Shown here: positions 42,415 to 50,828 of the stretch, piece after piece
How the letters are laid out: each line of letters begins with the position of its first letter
Position numbering within the stretch: the first letter of the stretch is position 1
Assembly (NCBI GenBank): GCA_934660965.1
Contig: CAKUIM010000012.1
Coordinates: 1 to 59,658, forward strand
Length of the DNA stretch: 59,658 nt
Direction of reading: 5' to 3'
Source of the DNA: an uncultured Oscillospiraceae bacterium
GTDB lineage: Bacteria > Bacillota > Clostridia > Oscillospirales > Oscillospiraceae
Notes under the pieces: model-generated
The model's database searches: none
What the model was told of the DNA's origin: nothing
Seen by the model: the letters and a program-made list of their open reading frames with translations, nothing else
Position numbers and translations under genes: made by a program

Positions 42415-45219
42415 TTAAGCGCCCCAGGCGGCGGCGGCCCAGCAGGGGGCGGCGCTTACGGCGTCCAGCTGGAAAATCCGCACCCGGTCAATCCGCTGCC
42501 CCTGCCAGAGCAGGTCTACCTCCAGCTCCCGCAGCGCATTGGGGGCGTCGTCCAGGCGGACGGTGCGCAGGGCCACCTGCCGCCCGCCGGAGTACAGGGC
42601 CAGGATGACGCTGGTGCCCGCCCCCTCGCCTGCGGCGGTGGAGTAGAGGAAGCGCACGGCGTCCCCGTCCTGGGAGCCATCAGAGATGGCGGCGGCAAGG
42701 CCGGTGTAAGCGCCGGAGCCCAGGGGATCAGGGTCCAGGCAGTCAGGGATGCCGTCACCGTCGGTGTCCTTAAAGCTGGGCTGGCAGCCCTTGGGGAAGC
42801 GGTAGGGGGTGATGGTGCCGTCGGGGCGGCCGTAGGCGTTGAATACGCCCAGAGGGTCCAGGGCGTGGCAGAACACCACCCCGTCGGCGCTCGTGTTCGC
42901 CAGGGTGACGTCCCAGAAGAGAACGCCCGGGGCGTTGACGGTCTGGAGGGTGCTGCCGGCGAGCACCAGCGTGCCGATGCTGCGGTTGAGGGCGTCGGGG
43001 TTCTCCGCCGCCGGCTCCTGCAAAAGGTCACCCCGGAGAACCAGCATGCAGTCCTCCGTCAGGCCCCAATCGCCGTTATGTAGGGTGAACAGCAGGTCGC
43101 CGCCCACGGTCAGGCGGGAGCCCTCGTACACCGAGCCCACGCAGGGCGCGGTGGAGCGGACGGTGCCGTCCTCATCCGTGGCGCGGAAAATGGCGTCCCC
43201 CGCCACCTCCAGCGCGCCGTTGCAGAAGGACAGGGCGGCCCCCTCCGGACTGTAGTCCCCCTGGATAAGGGCGCGGCTCTGCTCCTGGGTGGTGTTGAAG
43301 TAGAGGGCCGTGCCGGTGAGATTGCCCGTCACGGTGAGGCTGGCGGCGGTGCTCTCGAACCTGCCCACGTCGATGCGCCCGCCGGAGACGTCGCCGGAGA
43401 GGGTGAGGCTGCCCCGGACGTCCAGGGTGGTCAGCGTCTCATACAGCTCGATCTTGTTTGCCGTCAGGGTGACGTCGGCTCCCTCCGGCACGATCATGTT
43501 GCCCACGCCGTCCAGCTGAAGCGCGCCGTAGAAGGTCAGGCTCTCGGGAATCTGCTCCATGGAGATGGGGCAGGGGGCCAGGATGGGGTTGGGATTTTCC
43601 GAGCGCAGGATGTTGAAATAGGTGAGGAGGTAGGACGCCTCGCTCTTTTCCGGGGCGAAATAGACGGTCTGGGGCGCACTGCCGGTGAGCACCACCTCAT
43701 GGGTGCCCTGGGCGCGGAAGATCATCTCCGCCTGTGCGCCGGTGCTGGGCAGGACGTAAAGGTCGCCCGCCAGGGCGAGGGTGCCGGCGGTGAGGGTGCA
43801 GGAGCCGCCCTGGAAGTAGGCGCTGCCCAGAACGGTGAGCCGCCCGGCGCCGGACTCCATGGTGAGCACGCCGCTGCCGCCGGTATAGCTGCCGCCCATG
43901 AGGGTCTGGAGACGCAGGCTGCCCTCCACGGTGACCTGGCCGCCGCCCAGGACAAAGATGCCGCTTTCAACGGTCAGGTCCTCCCGGATGCGGCTCTCGC
44001 CGACGCTGTACAGCCAGCCGCCGCAAACGCGCACCCGGCGCAGGTCGTTGCCCCGCAGGGTCAGGCAGCTGCGCTCGGGCAGCACGATCTCGTAGCGGTC
44101 AAAGCGGCTTTGGATGGCGGGCGGGATGGTGCAGCCCTGGTCATAATTGGACCAGGCGCCCACCTTGATGGAGCCGGGGGTGTCCTGGGTGATGTAGAGG
44201 GAGTGGTAGTAGCGTGCCGGGTCGGCGTTCATCTGGTCGAGAATGTCCCGGTAGATGCTGTTGATGCTGTGCTTGAGGAATTTGTCCAGGGTGTCCAGCA
44301 CAATGCCGCCGCCCTCCGCGGTGACGGTGCTGTGGGCCACGGCCCGGTGGCCCAGCTGCACGCCGGCGATCAGGAGGTAGCCCACCTTGGGGGCCACGTC
44401 GCAGTCGTTGATGATGTTGAGAATGTTGCCCGTCTCCAGGGTGGCGGCGCGCTTGGCGGAGCACACCTTGAGGGAGGCAAAGGTGCAGCAGAAGGTGTTG
44501 TAGGGGTTCTGGGTGTAGGGATTGAGAAAGTTGGCGGTGAGGATGCTGGCCGTGGCCCCGCCCAGGCTGTGACCGGTAACCAGGATGTAGCAGCCGCTCT
44601 GGGGGTCGGCGGCCGCCTCGAGCACCTGCTGGAAGGTCATGCCGATGCCGGCATAGCTGTGGCCGATGAGGGCTCGGTAGGCGTTCTGGGCCGCCCGGTA
44701 GAAGCCGGCGTGGAAGCCGTCATCGTCCCCGATCATGGCGTCGGTGACGTAGTCGGGGATGTCAACAGAGCCCCGGATAGAGATGAGCACCACCTTTTTC
44801 TCCGCGCCGCCTACGGTGAAGGTGCGGGAGGCGGTGAAAAAGTTGGACTGCATGATGGCATTCTTGACCTTGTAGCTGCCATCGGCGTCCGTCTCGTTGT
44901 AGGTCACGCCGTCGGAGTTTGCCTGCATGACGGCGCAGTCGGAAAAGCCCAGGGCGGCAAGGTCGGCTGCGAGTTCTGCCTCCGAGCCGGCGTCCCCCCG
45001 GTTGACGCGGTAGGCCTTGCCGGCAGCGGAGTGCAGGAAGGTGATAAGGTCCGGGTCATAGGCCGGGAAAAGCTGGGCGCTGTCCGCGTTATCCGGAACA
45101 CAGCGGATGAATTTCGGCTCCAGATAGGCGGCATCCTCCGCGGGGGAGGCGGCGCCGGCGCAGGTCAGGCACAAAAGGCAGATGAGGAGCAGCGAGAGGG
45201 CAAGCGGCAGTTTTTTCAT
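42415..45219 (-). CDS. Large secreted lipase-like protein with repeat domain and calcium-type motif
   Basis: A 934-residue exported protein. The signal peptide is MKKLPLALSLLLICLLCLTC followed by AGAASPAED. An alpha/beta-hydrolase region (about 50-380) holds the lipase class 3 elbow GHSLGG at 216-221 (Ser218) and further Asp and His. Residues about 400-790 are made of many short strand-turn units (for example VESGIFVLGGGQVTVEGSL), the pattern of a parallel beta-helix. A thrombospondin type 3-like, Asp-rich segment DTDGDGIPDCLDPDPLGSG lies near 816. There is no obvious cell-wall anchor. Promoter TTGACA-N17-TAAGAT lies upstream. A lipid esterase with an adhesive or mucin-binding helix is plausible; the substrate is not known. 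Confidence 0.85.
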   Translation of the reverse strand: MKKLPLALSLLLICLLCLTCAGAASPAEDAAYLEPKFIRCVPDNADSAQLFPAYDPDLITFLHSAAGKAYRVNRGDAGSEAELAADLAALGFSDCAVMQANSDGVTYNETDADGSYKVKNAIMQSNFFTASRTFTVGGAEKKVVLISIRGSVDIPDYVTDAMIGDDDGFHAGFYRAAQNAYRALIGHSYAGIGMTFQQVLEAAADPQSGCYILVTGHSLGGATASILTANFLNPYTQNPYNTFCCTFASLKVCSAKRAATLETGNILNIINDCDVAPKVGYLLIAGVQLGHRAVAHSTVTAEGGGIVLDTLDKFLKHSINSIYRDILDQMNADPARYYHSLYITQDTPGSIKVGAWSNYDQGCTIPPAIQSRFDRYEIVLPERSCLTLRGNDLRRVRVCGGWLYSVGESRIREDLTVESGIFVLGGGQVTVEGSLRLQTLMGGSYTGGSGVLTMESGAGRLTVLGSAYFQGGSCTLTAGTLALAGDLYVLPSTGAQAEMIFRAQGTHEVVLTGSAPQTVYFAPEKSEASYLLTYFNILRSENPNPILAPCPISMEQIPESLTFYGALQLDGVGNMIVPEGADVTLTANKIELYETLTTLDVRGSLTLSGDVSGGRIDVGRFESTAASLTVTGNLTGTALYFNTTQEQSRALIQGDYSPEGAALSFCNGALEVAGDAIFRATDEDGTVRSTAPCVGSVYEGSRLTVGGDLLFTLHNGDWGLTEDCMLVLRGDLLQEPAAENPDALNRSIGTLVLAGSTLQTVNAPGVLFWDVTLANTSADGVVFCHALDPLGVFNAYGRPDGTITPYRFPKGCQPSFKDTDGDGIPDCLDPDPLGSGAYTGLAAAISDGSQDGDAVRFLYSTAAGEGAGTSVILALYSGGRQVALRTVRLDDAPNALRELEVDLLWQGQRIDRVRIFQLDAVSAAPCWAAAAWGA

Positions 45220-45275
45220 GGCTGTCAGCGTCCTTTCTTCTTTGTGTTCGCCGGGAGACCCATTTATTTAATAAT

Positions 45276-45304
45276 ATCTTATCTATTTCAGCCCTTTCTG
45301 TCAA
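45276..45304 (-). promoter_or_regulatory. Promoter of the lipase gene
   Basis: Minus strand TTGACA (45304-45299), 17 bp, TAAGAT (45281-45276). The ATG is 57 bp downstream, with an AT-rich leader. Confidence 0.8.
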
Positions 45305-45332
45305 GATAACCGGGGAAATGCGCCCGGGCAGC

Positions 45333-45360
45333 AAAAGGGGGCAGGCCATGGGCCTGCCCC
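45333..45360 (-). terminator. Terminator of sigG
   Basis: A 10-bp stem GGGGCAGGCC (45338-45347) with GGCCTGCCCC (45351-45360). On the minus strand the hairpin is followed by TTTT (45336-45333), six bases past the sigG stop. Confidence 0.75.
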
Positions 45361-45365
45361 GCACG

Positions 45366-46145
45366 TCACATATTCTTCCGGATCTGCTTGAGGGCGCTCT
45401 TTTCAAGGCGGGAGACCTGGGCCTGGGAGATGCCCACCTCGGCGGACACCTCCATCTGGGTCTTGCCCTGAAAAAACCGCATGGCCAGGATGCGCCGCTC
45501 CCGCTCCCCCAGCTTGGCCACCGCCTCCTTCAGGGCGATGCGCTCCAGCCAGCTCTCGTCGGTGCTGCGCTCGTCCCGCACCTGGTCCATGACGCACACC
45601 GTGTCGCCGCCGTCGGCATACACCGGGTCGAAGAGGGACACCGGGTCGGTGACGGCGTCCAGGGCGGTGACCACGTCCTCCCGGCGCAGGCCCAGCTGCC
45701 GGGCGATTTCGTCGAGGCTTGGCTCCCGCTGGTGCTCGGCCATATACTGCTCCTTGGCCTGCAAAACGCGGTAGGCCGTGTCCCGCATGGAGCGGGACAC
45801 CCGAAGGGCGCTGTTGTCCCGCAGGTAGCGCCGGATCTCGCCGATGATCATGGGCACGCCGTAGGTGGAAAAGCGCACGTCAAAGTCGGGATTGAAGTTG
45901 TCAATGGCCTTCATCAGGCCGATGCAGCCCACCTGAAAGAGGTCGTCCAGATTCTCCCCCCGGCCGGAAAAGCGCTGGATGACGGACAGCACAAGCCGGA
46001 GATTGCCGGAGATGAGCGCCTCCCGGGCCGCCGCATCCCCCTGGCGGGAGCGGCGGAGCAGCTCCATGGTCTCCTCGTTTTTCAGCACCGGCAGCTTTGC
46101 CGTATTGACGCCGCAGATTTCCACCTTTCCCTGCACCGAAGCCAC
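45366..46145 (-). CDS. sigG: Forespore sigma factor sigma-G
   Basis: A 259-residue sigma factor for late forespore genes. The N terminus has KVEICGVNTAKLPVL, diagnostic of SigG. Region 2 has LFQVGCIGLMKAIDNFN and FSTYGVPMIIGEIRR; region 4 has EVSAEVGISQAQVSRLEKSALKQI. It starts at GTG 46145 (a second GTG lies 9 nt later) behind AAAGGCGAG. A forespore-type promoter lies 24-52 bp upstream, so it is expected to be switched on by sigma-F or itself. It follows sigE in the conserved order spoIIGA-sigE-sigG. Confidence 0.97.
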   Translation of the reverse strand: MASVQGKVEICGVNTAKLPVLKNEETMELLRRSRQGDAAAREALISGNLRLVLSVIQRFSGRGENLDDLFQVGCIGLMKAIDNFNPDFDVRFSTYGVPMIIGEIRRYLRDNSALRVSRSMRDTAYRVLQAKEQYMAEHQREPSLDEIARQLGLRREDVVTALDAVTDPVSLFDPVYADGGDTVCVMDQVRDERSTDESWLERIALKEAVAKLGERERRILAMRFFQGKTQMEVSAEVGISQAQVSRLEKSALKQIRKNM

Positions 46146-46168
46146 CTCGCCTTTCTCCTGGGTGGTTT

Positions 46169-46197
46169 CAGTATGTCCCCGGCAGGGCCTTTCATAC
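46169..46197 (-). promoter_or_regulatory. Sigma-F/sigma-G-type promoter of sigG
   Basis: Minus strand GTATG (46197-46193) and GGACATACTG (46178-46169) with 14 bp between. The -10 fits the forespore consensus GGNNANAMTR fully; the -35 resembles GYATA. Transcription would start about 17-20 nt before the GTG at 46145. Confidence 0.6.
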
Positions 46198-46286
46198 GGT
46201 GCGGGGCGCGGGGATATTTTTTATCGTCAGACGCCTTTCGATGGATTTTTCCGCCCGGGCGCTTGCAGGCGGGGGCGGGGCGCGGG

Positions 46287-47012
46287 CTACATGGCCTTGA
46301 GGATGTCCCGCCGCAGCCGGGAGATGATCTTTTTTTCCAGCCGGGAGATATAGGACTGGCTGATGCCCAGCGCGTCGGCCACCTCCTTCTGGGTGCGCTC
46401 CTGCCGGCCGTCCAGGCCGAAGCGCAGGGCGATGATGGCGCGCTCCCGCCCGGGCAGACGGTTCACCGCCTCAAGCAGCAGCGAGCGGTCCACATCGTCC
46501 TCCAGGGGCTTCATGACCATGTCGGCGTCGGTACCCAGCACGTCGCCCAGCAGCAGCTCGTTGCCGTCCCAGTCGGTGTTGAGAGGCTCGTCGAGGGACA
46601 CCTCCCCCCGCCGGGCGGACAGCTTGCGCAGGTGCATGAGAATTTCGTTTTCGATGCACCGGGAGGCGTAGGTGGCCAGCTTGATGCTCCGCGCCGGGTT
46701 GTAGGTCTCGATGGCCTTGATGAGCCCGATGGTGCCGATGGAGATGAGGTCCTCAATGCCCACGCCGGTATTTTCAAAGCGCCGGGCGATGTACACCACA
46801 AGGCGCAGGTTGCGCTCGATGAGGGTGTCGCGCACCGTATCGTCCCCCGACCCCAGGCGGGCGAGCAGCGCGGCCTCCTCCTCCCGGGTGAGGGGGGCGG
46901 GCAGGGTGTCGCTGCCGCCGATGTACATAATCTTCCCCGGCAGCAAAAGGCCCAGCCGGGCCAGAACGCGCTGCACACGCAGCCGCAGCCGGAGCTTTGC
47001 TTCCAATATCAT
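46287..47012 (-). CDS. sigE: Mother-cell sigma factor pro-sigma-E
   Basis: A 241-residue pro-sigma factor for early mother-cell sporulation genes. The N-terminal pro-sequence (MILEAKLRLRLRVQRVLARLG) is basic and amphipathic and ends before MYIGGSDTLPAPL, the SpoIIGA cleavage region. Region 2 (GIEDLISIGTIGLIKAIETYN) and region 4 (RTQKEVADALGISQSYISRLEKKI) are normal. ATG 47012 is chosen over TTG 47027 because GGGGGAG is 6 nt upstream. The start is 1 nt after the spoIIGA stop, so the two are coupled. Confidence 0.97.
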   Translation of the reverse strand: MILEAKLRLRLRVQRVLARLGLLLPGKIMYIGGSDTLPAPLTREEEAALLARLGSGDDTVRDTLIERNLRLVVYIARRFENTGVGIEDLISIGTIGLIKAIETYNPARSIKLATYASRCIENEILMHLRKLSARRGEVSLDEPLNTDWDGNELLLGDVLGTDADMVMKPLEDDVDRSLLLEAVNRLPGRERAIIALRFGLDGRQERTQKEVADALGISQSYISRLEKKIISRLRRDILKAM

Positions 47013-47013
47013 A

Positions 47014-47850
47014 TCAATCTCCCCCAATCAATCCCTGATAGCTCCCGCCGTCGCTCACCGGCGTGGGGGACAGCGCTATGAGAAGCGGCCCCCGGGCCTT
47101 TCCGTCGACCCACACCCCCTCCGCCTTCACCGCCAGCAGCATGCCGAAGGGGATGCCCACCGCCCGGTAGGGCAGCAGCTGATACCCCCGCTCCCCGGCA
47201 CTGTGGAGCCGGCGCAGGCTCTCCACCGGCTGTGCAGGGTCGGCCAGAGCGGAAAGGCAGGGGCGCAGCGCCTCATACTCCGCCACCAGCACCGGGCGGT
47301 TGGTGGCCGGCTCGGTGAGGGTGTTGCCCGTGTCGTGCAGGGCGGTGAGGGCGGCGGTTTTGCCCCCCAGCCGCAGCCGCACCCGGGCGAGCTGCCGGGG
47401 GCCGTGCCGGCCCAGGCGGCGGAAGATGAGGGACAAAAGGAAGTAGCACAGCACGAACAGCAGCAGAAGAAGGCGCAGGTCGGTCTGGGAATAGAAAATG
47501 CCCCGCCGGAGGGTCAGCGGGCTGCTGCCCAGAAGGTTTGCGGCCAGCACCAGTCCCCCAAGAGCCGCCCCCGCACCCAGAAACATGGCACAGCACCGGG
47601 GCAGCGCCGGGCCATAGCCGTAGGCGGCAAGGCACATCACCGCACCCGCGCACACGCGCAGCGGCCATTCCCCCAGCCACCCCAGCCCCGGCAGGAAGAG
47701 GGCGGCGGCGTATGCGGCGCCGACGGCGGCCCCCAGGAGGAACCGGCCCCGGCGCAGCACCGCCCCGGCAAGGCGAGCCCCGGCCAGGAGCAGCAGGTAG
47801 TCGGCGGTGAGGTTGAGGAAAAAGAGCAGGTCGATGTAGATAACCGTCAT
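47014..47850 (-). CDS. spoIIGA: Sigma-E processing peptidase SpoIIGA
   Basis: A 278-residue membrane aspartic protease that removes the pro-sequence of sigma-E. Five hydrophobic helices occupy about residues 1-145. The cytoplasmic domain contains the active-site motif HDTGNTLTEP (DTGN 173-176), where the Asp is catalytic, and ends GGSYQGLIGGD. It is directly before sigE. A TATAAT (47876-47871) lies 20 bp upstream with a distant -35-like TAGACC, which would give 21 bp of spacing. Confidence 0.95.
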   Translation of the reverse strand: MTVIYIDLLFFLNLTADYLLLLAGARLAGAVLRRGRFLLGAAVGAAYAAALFLPGLGWLGEWPLRVCAGAVMCLAAYGYGPALPRCCAMFLGAGAALGGLVLAANLLGSSPLTLRRGIFYSQTDLRLLLLLFVLCYFLLSLIFRRLGRHGPRQLARVRLRLGGKTAALTALHDTGNTLTEPATNRPVLVAEYEALRPCLSALADPAQPVESLRRLHSAGERGYQLLPYRAVGIPFGMLLAVKAEGVWVDGKARGPLLIALSPTPVSDGGSYQGLIGGD

Positions 47851-47870
47851 GGAAAGCCCCCCTGCGAAAG

Positions 47871-47904
47871 ATTATAGGGGCAGGGGGCGGCAAAAAAGGT
47901 CTAA
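47871..47904 (-). promoter_or_regulatory. Possible long-spaced promoter of spoIIGA-sigE
   Basis: Minus strand TATAAT (47876-47871) with TAGACC (47903-47898) 21 bp upstream, or TTAGAC with 22 bp. No 17-bp -35 is present (CCTTTT). The Bacillus spoIIG promoter has 22-bp spacing and needs Spo0A. No clear Spo0A box was seen, so this is tentative. Confidence 0.35.
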
Positions 47905-47915
47905 TCCCCACCCGG

Positions 47916-47954
47916 GGAAAAAGAAAGGGCGCCGCCCCAGTTGGGGGCGGCGCC
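47916..47954 (-). terminator. Terminator of the rarA-DUF951 unit
   Basis: An 11-bp stem GGCGCCGCCCC (47928-47938) with its complement (47944-47954). On the minus strand it is followed by TTTCTTTTT, just after the DUF951 stop. Confidence 0.9.
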
Positions 47955-47985
47955 GCGGGCGCGTGCGTTCAGATGGCGGGAAAAT

Positions 47986-48189
47986 TCAGCGTTCGGGGGC
48001 GTCAGCCGGGCGCTCCACATGGCGGATGGCGCGCTCGGCCCGGCTCCGGGGGAGCATCATCTCCCGGCCGCAGCCAAGGCAGCGCAGCTTGAAATCCATA
48101 CCCACCCGCAGCACCTGCCAGCGCTTTTCGCCGCAGGGGTGCTGCTTTTTCATTTCCAGAATGTCGCCCACCCTGATGTCCATCGGCAT
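47986..48189 (-). CDS. DUF951 small protein
   Basis: A 67-residue protein of the DUF951 family, with MDIRVGDILEMKKQHPCGEKRW and DFKLRCLGCGREMMLPRS. The cysteines (PCG, CLGC) suggest a zinc site. Such proteins are widespread in Firmicutes, with no firm function. The start is ATG 48189 with AAAGGAGG about 8 nt upstream; ATG 48183 is two codons later. It lies 43 bp after rarA. Confidence 0.9.
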   Translation of the reverse strand: MPMDIRVGDILEMKKQHPCGEKRWQVLRVGMDFKLRCLGCGREMMLPRSRAERAIRHVERPADAPER

Positions 48190-48232
48190 GGGGATACCCT
48201 CCTTTTGCTTAGGGGGTGCGGCGCGGCGCAGA

Positions 48233-49507
48233 TTACGCCGGTGAGCCGTCCCGCTTGATTTTCTCCCAATAGGCCCGGGCGGCCTGCTCGGTCTTGTTGG
48301 GGCCGTACTCGTAGTACTGCGTGCCCACCAGGCGGTCTGGCAGGTACTGCTGGCGTACCCAGTGGTTGGGGTAGCTGTGGGGGTAGAGGTAGCCCTGCTC
48401 CCGCTCAAAGCCGGCGCCGTCGGCATGGACATTCTGCAGGTGCCGGGGGAAGTCGCCGGTGTTGCCCGCGCGCACGTCGGCCATGGCCGCGTCGATGGCG
48501 GCGCAGACGCTGTTGGACTTGGGGGCGGTGGCCAGGAGGATCACCGCCTGGGCCAGGGGGAGCTTGGCCTCGGGAAGGCCCAGCTGGAGGGCGCTGTCGC
48601 AGCAGGCCTTGACAATGGCAGCCGCCTGGGGGTAGGCCATGCCCACGTCCTCGCTGGCCGAGCACAGGATGCGCCGGATGGCGGTGATGAGGTCGCCGGC
48701 CTCCAGCAGCCGGGCCAGGTAGTGCAGGGCGGCGTCGGGGTCGGAGCCGCGCATGGACTTCATCAGGGCGGAGGCAATGTCGAAGTGGTTGTCCCCCTCC
48801 CGGTCGTACTTCATGGCGGAGCGCTGGGCGGCCAGCTTTGCGTCGGAGAGGGTGACGGTGAGCACGCCGGATTCCATGCGCCCGGCGTTCATCAGCAGCT
48901 CCACGGCGTTGAGTGCCTTGCGCACGTCGCCGCCGCAGGCCGCCGCAAGGTGCTGCCGCACCCCGTCCTCACACCGCAGCTCCACCCCCATCTCCTCGGC
49001 GAGCAGGCGGAAGCCCCGGTCCACGGCGGGGAGAATGTCCTCCGGGGTGAGCATTTTGAACTCAAACACGGTGGAGCGGGACAAGATGGCGTTGAACACA
49101 TAGAAATAGGGGTTTTCCGTGGTGGAGGCGATGAGAGTGATCTTGCCGTTCTCGATGAACTCCAGCAGGGACTGCTGCTGTTTCTTGTTGAAATACTGGA
49201 TCTCGTCGAGGTAGAGCAGCACCCCGTTGGGGGCCAGGAGGGTGCCCACCTCGTCCATGATGTCCCGGATGTCGGCAAGGGAGGCGGTGGTGGCGTTCAG
49301 GCGCCGCAGCGCCCGGCCGGACTCCCTGGCGATGATGTTGGCCACGGTGGTCTTGCCCGTGCCCGAGGGGCCGTAAAAGACCATGTTGGGGATGCTCCCC
49401 CGCTCCACCAGGCGCCGCAGAAGGCCGTCGGGCCCGAGAATGTGGGTCTGGCCCACCACGTCGTCTAAGGTCTGGGGGCGGATGCGGTCCGCCAGGGGCT
49501 GATACAT
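48233..49507 (-). CDS. rarA: Replication-associated recombination protein RarA
   Basis: A 424-residue AAA+ ATPase of the RarA/MgsA/WRNIP1 family that acts at stalled replication forks. Walker A is FYGPSGTGKTT near residue 45, Walker B is LLYLDEIQYF, the sensor 1 segment is IASTTENPYF, and the arginine finger is ILSRSTVF. The C-terminal tetramerisation domain (AIRRILCSASEDVGMAYP and the FPRHLQN segment) is intact. The start is ATG 49507. It is divergent from the amidohydrolase gene. Confidence 0.96.
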   Translation of the reverse strand: MYQPLADRIRPQTLDDVVGQTHILGPDGLLRRLVERGSIPNMVFYGPSGTGKTTVANIIARESGRALRRLNATTASLADIRDIMDEVGTLLAPNGVLLYLDEIQYFNKKQQQSLLEFIENGKITLIASTTENPYFYVFNAILSRSTVFEFKMLTPEDILPAVDRGFRLLAEEMGVELRCEDGVRQHLAAACGGDVRKALNAVELLMNAGRMESGVLTVTLSDAKLAAQRSAMKYDREGDNHFDIASALMKSMRGSDPDAALHYLARLLEAGDLITAIRRILCSASEDVGMAYPQAAAIVKACCDSALQLGLPEAKLPLAQAVILLATAPKSNSVCAAIDAAMADVRAGNTGDFPRHLQNVHADGAGFEREQGYLYPHSYPNHWVRQQYLPDRLVGTQYYEYGPNKTEQAARAYWEKIKRDGSPA

Positions 49508-49608
49508 GGGCGCCGCCTCCTTTCATGCTTGATGCTTCGGCAATATTGTAGCACACAGCGCAGCGCGGCGCAAGCAAAGCCGCGCTTCCCTTTTGCCGGA
49601 ACTTGTCG

Positions 49609-49614
49609 TATAAT
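49609..49614 (+). promoter_or_regulatory. -10 element of the amidohydrolase gene
   Basis: A perfect TATAAT with a poor -35 (TTCCCT, 49586-49591, 17 bp). The ATG is 56 bp downstream, behind an AGAAGGAGAG ribosome binding site. Confidence 0.5.
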
Positions 49615-49669
49615 GGGGGCATCATATCGGGGCCGCGCCGGCTTGCGGCCCGGCAGAAGGAGAGATCAT

Positions 49670-50815
49670 ATGCTCATTGAGAACGGTTTGATTTTCGACG
49701 CCGTCCGCCCCGAGCCCTACGAGGGGAACGTGCTCATCCGCGGCGGCAGGATTGCCGCCATCGGCGAGGGCCTTGCCGCCGAGCCCGGCGAAGAGGTGGT
49801 GGACGCCCGGGGCTGCCGGGTCTATCCCGGCTTTGTGGACGCCCACAGCCACCTGGGCCTTGACAACTACGGCATGGGCTACGAGGGCCACGACTACAAC
49901 GAGATGGGCGACATCGTGGCCGCCCACCTGCGGGGCATTGACAGCTTCAACCCCCTGGAGCTGGGGGTGCGCAAGGCGCTGGAGGGCGGCGTGACCGCCG
50001 TGGGCACCGGCCCGGGCAGCGCCAACGTGCTGGGCGGCACCTTCCTGGCCGTCAAGACCCACGGCAAGTGCGTGGACGACATGGTCATCCGGGAGAGCGT
50101 GGCCATGAAGTGCGCCTTCGGTGAGAACCCCAAGCGGGTCTACCAGACCAAAGGGGACTCCGCCCGCATGACCACCGCCGCCAAGCTCCGGGAGATGCTC
50201 TTTGCCGCCCGGGATTATATGGAGCGCAAGGAGGCCGCCGGGGGGGACGTGCTCAAGCAGCCCAAGTTCGACATGAAGATGGAGGCCCTCATCCCGGTGC
50301 TCCGGGGCGAGGTCCCCCTCAAGGCCCACGCCCACCGGGCGGACGACATCTGCACCGCCATCCGCATTGCCAGGGAGTTCGGCGTGAAGATGACGCTGGA
50401 GCACTGCACCGAGGGGCACCTCATCGCCGACATCGTGGCCCGCTCCGGCTTCCCCGTGGCCGTGGGGCCCACCCTCACCAACGCAAGCAAGATTGAGCTG
50501 GTCAACAAGACCTTCGAGACCCCCGGCGTCCTGGACCGGGCGGGCTGCCGGGTGAGCATCATCACCGACAACCCCGTCATCCCCCAGCAGTACCTGCCTT
50601 TGTGCGCGGGCCTTGCCGTCAAGGCGGGGATGGACCCCTTCGCCGCCCTCAAGGCCATTACCATCAACCCGGCCCGGCACCTGGGCATTGAGGACCGGGT
50701 GGGCTCGCTGGAGGCGGGCAAGGACGGAGATGTGGTCCTCACCCAGGGCGACCCCATGGTCAGCGACAGCCGCATCCGCATGGTGGTGGTCAACGGCGAG
50801 CGGGTAGTGGGGTAA
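49670..50815 (+). CDS. Amidohydrolase (imidazolonepropionase-like)
   Basis: A 381-residue metal-dependent hydrolase. It opens with a small beta domain (MLIENGLIFDAV) and then the metal motif GFVDAHSHLGLDNYG (HxH). Further metal ligands are the His in KAHAHRADD and in LEHCTEGH, and the Asp of SIITDNPVIP. The C-terminal part (NPARHLGIEDRVGSLEAGKDGDVV) restores the beta domain. The real substrate is not known; cyclic amides or N-acyl compounds are typical. It stands alone, followed by a repeat-rich gap. Confidence 0.9.
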   Translation: MLIENGLIFDAVRPEPYEGNVLIRGGRIAAIGEGLAAEPGEEVVDARGCRVYPGFVDAHSHLGLDNYGMGYEGHDYNEMGDIVAAHLRGIDSFNPLELGVRKALEGGVTAVGTGPGSANVLGGTFLAVKTHGKCVDDMVIRESVAMKCAFGENPKRVYQTKGDSARMTTAAKLREMLFAARDYMERKEAAGGDVLKQPKFDMKMEALIPVLRGEVPLKAHAHRADDICTAIRIAREFGVKMTLEHCTEGHLIADIVARSGFPVAVGPTLTNASKIELVNKTFETPGVLDRAGCRVSIITDNPVIPQQYLPLCAGLAVKAGMDPFAALKAITINPARHLGIEDRVGSLEAGKDGDVVLTQGDPMVSDSRIRMVVVNGERVVG

Positions 50816-50828
50816 CGGGCCCCAGCGA

